Assembly: GCA_002728915.1 (NCBI GenBank)
Contig: PBWE01000006.1
Span: forward strand, 36,094-47,976
From: Micrococcales bacterium
GTDB taxonomy: Bacteria; Actinomycetota; Actinomycetes; S36-B12
Direction of reading: 5' to 3'
DNA: 11,883 nucleotides
In this document: in pieces, positions 9,904-11,883 of the stretch
How the letters are laid out: each line of letters begins with the position of its first letter
How positions within the stretch are numbered: position 1 is the first letter of the stretch
Translations under genes and position numbers: made by a program
The notes under the pieces: model-generated
What the model was told of the DNA's origin: nothing
Database searches by the model: none
Seen by the model: only the letters and a program-made list of their open reading frames with translations

Positions 9904-10039
9904 ACTTCTGGCAGACTCAGCACGTTCTCGACGAAGGCGGGGCCCTCTCACCTCGCCCGCGTCGGTCCGAGAGTCGGCCCAGCACGGCACCCCACGCCGG
10001 TGCGAAGCCGTCCACCACACGTCAGGAGAGCAGCCACCC
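9904..10039 (+). promoter_or_regulatory. rpsP leader / presumed promoter region
   Basis: This spacer has no coding capacity and probably holds the promoter and 5' leader of the ribosomal operon. Two further hairpins can be drawn: 9936-9942 with 9951-9957 (seven pairs, one G-U, eight-base loop), and 9982-9988 with 9996-10003 (seven pairs, one bulged G, seven-base loop). A CAGACT at 9912-9917 resembles a weak -10 element, but no -35 partner is convincing. The rpsP ribosome binding site AGGAGAG lies at 10024-10030. The structures are seen by eye only and were not folded by program. Confidence 0.4.
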
Positions 10040-10552
10040 GTGGCAGTCAAGATCAAGTTGAAGCGCGTGGGCAAGGTCCACGCACCTCAGTACCGCGTCG
10101 TCGTCGCGGATTCGCGAACGGCTCGTAACGGCCGCGCGATTGAAGAAATCGGCATCTACCAGCCGCTCGAGGACCCCAGCATTATTCGCGTGGACTCGGA
10201 GCGGGTTCAGTACTGGCTCGGGGTAGGCGCGCAGCCGACCGAGGCCGTCGCCGCCATTTTGAAGGTCACCGGCGACTGGCAGAAGTTCAAGGGTGAGCCC
10301 GGTGCCGAGGGCACACTGCAAGTGGCCGAGCCCAAGGCAGACAAGAAGGTGGCCTACGAGGCAGCGGTGAAGGAATCGGCCTCCGAGCCCAAGACACCTG
10401 CACCGGCCAAAGCCAAGCCCAAGGAAGACGCAGCAAGCGAAGAAACTGCCGAAGAGCCCGCTGCGCAAGCCGCTGAGGCACCGGCAGACGCACCCGCCGA
10501 AGAGCCCGCTGCAGAAGCTGCGGAGGCAGCGGCCAAGGAAGCGTCCGAGTAA
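10040..10552 (+). CDS. rpsP: 30S ribosomal protein S16 (bS16) with Ala/Glu-rich C-terminal extension
   Basis: S16 is a primary 30S assembly protein that contacts 16S rRNA. The conserved core, about residues 1-95, begins [19 protein letters not shown] and includes [14 protein letters not shown], the [16 protein letters not shown] segment and TGDWQKFKG. The family core is about 80-90 residues, but this protein has 170: residues 98-170 are a low-complexity tail, first Lys-rich, then Ala/Glu/Pro-rich and strongly acidic. Similar but unrelated-looking tails are known on actinobacterial S16. The tail contains a 16-residue tandem repeat (see separate entry). The start is a GTG with AGGAGAG at 10024-10030. 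The stop TAA overlaps the ATG of khpA (TAATG), coupling the two. It is the first gene of the rpsP-khpA-rimM-trmD operon, presumably driven from the 159-nt spacer upstream. Confidence 0.97.
   Translation: MAVKIKLKRVGKVHAPQYRVVVADSRTARNGRAIEEIGIYQPLEDPSIIRVDSERVQYWLGVGAQPTEAVAAILKVTGDWQKFKGEPGAEGTLQVAEPKADKKVAYEAAVKESASEPKTPAPAKAKPKEDAASEETAEEPAAQAAEAPADAPAEEPAAEAAEAAAKEASE
10448..10543 (+). repeat. 48-bp tandem repeat in the rpsP tail
   Basis: Two adjacent 48-bp units (10448-10495 and 10496-10543) share an identical 17-bp start, GCCGAAGAGCCCGCTGC, and related sequence after it. Each encodes a 16-residue unit starting AEEPAA. Because 48 is a multiple of three, copy-number change would keep the frame. 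Confidence 0.7.
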
Positions 10553-10791
10553 TGCTCGACGAGGCGCTCGGCCATCTCGTCCGCGGCATCGTGGACAACC
10601 CCGACGACGTCTCAGTGTCCGAGCGTTCGGGCCGCCGCGGACCCACGCTGGAAGTGAGTGTGAATCCTGCGGATATGGGGCGCGTCATCGGCAGGAGTGG
10701 TCGCACAGCCACAGCGCTACGCACCGTGATCACATCGATCAACGGTGGCCGTGGCGTGCGCGTCGACTTCCTCGACGTGGCAGAACGCTAA
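10552..10791 (+). CDS. khpA: KH-domain RNA-binding protein KhpA
   Basis: KhpA is a small single-KH RNA-binding protein. In other Gram-positive bacteria it pairs with KhpB/Jag and influences cell elongation and RNA metabolism; its role in actinobacteria is less clear. The 79-residue product is a bare KH domain with the conserved run GRVIGRSGRTATALRTVI at residues 43-60, including the GxxG nucleic-acid loop GRSG (47-50). Length and position between rpsP and rimM match the family across actinobacteria (formerly UPF0109, Rv2908c in Mycobacterium tuberculosis). The ATG shares its A with the rpsP stop codon, and an AAGGAA at 10535-10540 gives a modest ribosome binding site, so translation should be coupled to S16. 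rimM starts 8 nt after its stop. Confidence 0.93.
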   Translation: MLDEALGHLVRGIVDNPDDVSVSERSGRRGPTLEVSVNPADMGRVIGRSGRTATALRTVITSINGGRGVRVDFLDVAER

Positions 10792-10799
10792 GTCCCACC

Positions 10800-11339
10800 G
10801 TGCTCGTCGTTGTCGGGCGCATCGGTCGACCGCACGGGGTGAAAGGCGCGGCGACCATCGAGGTTCGCACCGACGAGCCAGACAAGCGCTTCGCGGTGGG
10901 CGCACGACTGCTCACCGACTCCGGGCTCGATCTGACGGTCGCTTCGGCTGCCTGGCACAGCGGCCGTCTCGTGGTGACCTTTGAGGGGTACGACGATCGC
11001 ACCGCCGTGGAGCAATTGCGCAATGTGCTGGTGAGTGTCGATCGTCCGGCCGACGAGCGCCCGGAGGATCCGGAGGAGTTCTACGACTCCGACCTCGAAG
11101 GGTGCGAGGTCGTTGTTGATGGCAGCGCTGACGGCGGCGATGCTGACGGCGGCGTGATCGGCGTCGTGCGTGAGGTTTCACACCTTCCGGGGCAGGACCT
11201 CCTGGTTGTCGTGACACCGGATGAGCGAGAAGTGTTCGTCCCGTTCGTGTCCGCTTTCGTTCCCCAGATCGATGTGAGCGCCAAGCGCATCGTTATCACC
11301 CCGCCGGAGGGTCTCCTGGAGCCAGGAGACGATGACTGA
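10800..11339 (+). CDS. rimM: 16S rRNA processing/30S maturation factor RimM
   Basis: RimM binds S19 and the 30S head and assists late maturation of the small subunit. The 179-residue protein has the N-terminal RimM barrel (about 1-80), with the diagnostic GRIGRPHGVKG at 6-16 and GYDDRTAVEQLRN at 63-75. The C-terminal PRC-barrel (about 92-173) has EEFYDSDLEG, GQDLLVV and the closing ITPPEGLL. A short in-frame duplication of ADGG lies at about 110-119. The start is a GTG that aligns with the family N-terminus, and no other in-frame start exists nearby. I see no Shine-Dalgarno sequence in the 15 nt before it, so expression may depend on coupling with khpA. The stop overlaps the trmD ATG (TGATG). 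Product identity is secure; how it is initiated is not. Confidence 0.94.
   Translation: MLVVVGRIGRPHGVKGAATIEVRTDEPDKRFAVGARLLTDSGLDLTVASAAWHSGRLVVTFEGYDDRTAVEQLRNVLVSVDRPADERPEDPEEFYDSDLEGCEVVVDGSADGGDADGGVIGVVREVSHLPGQDLLVVVTPDEREVFVPFVSAFVPQIDVSAKRIVITPPEGLLEPGDDD
11127..11154 (+). repeat. 13-bp direct repeat within rimM
   Basis: GCTGACGGCGGCG occurs at 11127-11139 and again at 11142-11154, a 15-bp period that adds the five residues ADGGD before ADGGV. It lies in a surface-loop position at the start of the PRC barrel and looks like a recent in-frame slippage duplication. Confidence 0.75.
11311..11330 (+). promoter_or_regulatory. Hairpin sequestering the trmD ribosome binding site
   Basis: GTCTCCTG (11311-11318), loop GAGC and CAGGAGAC (11323-11330) form a perfect 8-bp stem inside the last codons of rimM. 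The 3' arm contains AGGAG (11324-11328), which sits ten nt before the trmD ATG and is its only good Shine-Dalgarno sequence. A ribosome finishing rimM would melt the stem, so the arrangement predicts that trmD is translated mainly by coupling. The structure is read directly; the regulatory role is inferred. Confidence 0.6.
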
Positions 11340-11883
11340 TGCGTATCGACATCGTTTCGATCTTCCCCGAGTACTTGGCACCGCTGGAGCTGTCCCTCGT
11401 GGGGAAAGCTCGAGAAGCCGGCATCGTTGACATTCGGGTGCACGACCTTCGCGTATTCGCGACCGACAAGCACCGAAGCGTGGATGACACCCCGTATGGC
11501 GGTGGCCCCGGAATGGTGATGCTTGCTGAACCGTGGGGTGTGGCCTTGGATGCCATCCGAGCATCCGTGGAGCAGCCTCCCGTTCTCGTTATCCCGGGCC
11601 CCTCGGGCTATCGATTCGATCAGGAATCGGCCGCGGAGGTATCCGACATCGAGCACGTCGTCATCGCGTGTGGACGATACGAAGGAATCGACTCGCGGGT
11701 GGCCGAGCACTACGCCGCTCGTGACGATTGGGCGGGTGTGCGGGAGTACTCGATAGGCGATTACGTTCTCGCCGGCGGTGAGGCCGCTGCGCTCGCCATG
11801 GTGGAAGCGGCGGTTCGCCTCAAGCCGGGTGTGTTGGGAAATGCAGACAGCGCGGTGGACGACTCCTTTAGCAAGGTCGACGG
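11339..11883 (+). CDS. trmD: tRNA (guanine37-N1)-methyltransferase TrmD, N-terminal part (3' truncated by window)
   Basis: TrmD uses S-adenosylmethionine to methylate G37 next to the anticodon of a subset of tRNAs, preventing +1 frameshifting. The frame opens with MRIDIVSIFPEY and runs to the window edge, giving 181 full codons of a usual length of about 230-250; roughly the last 50-70 residues are missing. Seen directly: the YGGGPGMVM segment (53-61), CGRYEGID (111-118) and EYSIGDYVLAGGE (136-148), the parts that build the trefoil-knot cofactor pocket. The DDSF motif (174-177) should carry the catalytic aspartate at D175. Residues 86-95 read PGPSGYRFDQ, where many relatives have an Arg or Val after the glycine; this looks like ordinary variation. 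The ATG overlaps the rimM stop (TGATG). In relatives the next gene is usually rplS, which lies outside this window. Confidence 0.95.
   Translation, partial: MRIDIVSIFPEYLAPLELSLVGKAREAGIVDIRVHDLRVFATDKHRSVDDTPYGGGPGMVMLAEPWGVALDAIRASVEQPPVLVIPGPSGYRFDQESAAEVSDIEHVVIACGRYEGIDSRVAEHYAARDDWAGVREYSIGDYVLAGGEAAALAMVEAAVRLKPGVLGNADSAVDDSFSKVD

Overview
The window is a stretch of high-GC actinobacterial chromosome with every gene on the + strand. It reads smc (5' end missing) - ftsY - amtB - glnB - glnD - ffh - rpsP - khpA - rimM - trmD (3' end missing). The gene set and order match the arrangement known from mycobacteria and streptomycetes. Supporting signs are an FtsY with an N-terminal membrane helix, an S16 with a long Ala/Glu-rich tail, an Ffh with a Lys/Gly-rich tail and frequent GTG starts. 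I assign it to Actinomycetota (actinomycete lineage) but cannot name a genus. There are no mobile elements, RNA genes or CRISPR arrays, and no gene-free stretch exceeds about 160 bases.

Region 1 (1-4159): the C-terminal 974 residues of the chromosome-organising ATPase SMC, followed after 28 nt by the signal recognition particle (SRP) receptor FtsY. Region 2 (4160-8283): a nitrogen cassette of ammonium channel AmtB, PII protein GlnB/GlnK and the PII-modifying enzyme GlnD, with gaps of 2 and 4 nt between the genes. The 131-nt spacer before amtB carries two exact matches to the actinobacterial GlnR box (GTNAC-n6-GAAAC) and a degenerate third, which suggests nitrogen-limitation control. Region 3 (8284-9880): Ffh, the SRP GTPase that partners FtsY. 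Region 4 (9881-11883): a 159-nt structured GC-rich leader, then the ribosome-biogenesis operon rpsP-khpA-rimM-trmD, in which rpsP/khpA (TAATG) and rimM/trmD (TGATG) overlap at stop and start codons.

Functionally, SMC serves chromosome segregation. FtsY and Ffh together deliver nascent membrane proteins, AmtB among the possible clients. GlnD modifies PII, which in turn gates AmtB. The last block makes or matures 30S subunits and tRNA. I found no undescribed multi-gene system. The observations most worth checking are regulatory: the GlnR-box array before amtB, a perfect 8-bp hairpin that sequesters the trmD ribosome binding site, and an rimM start with no recognisable Shine-Dalgarno sequence.
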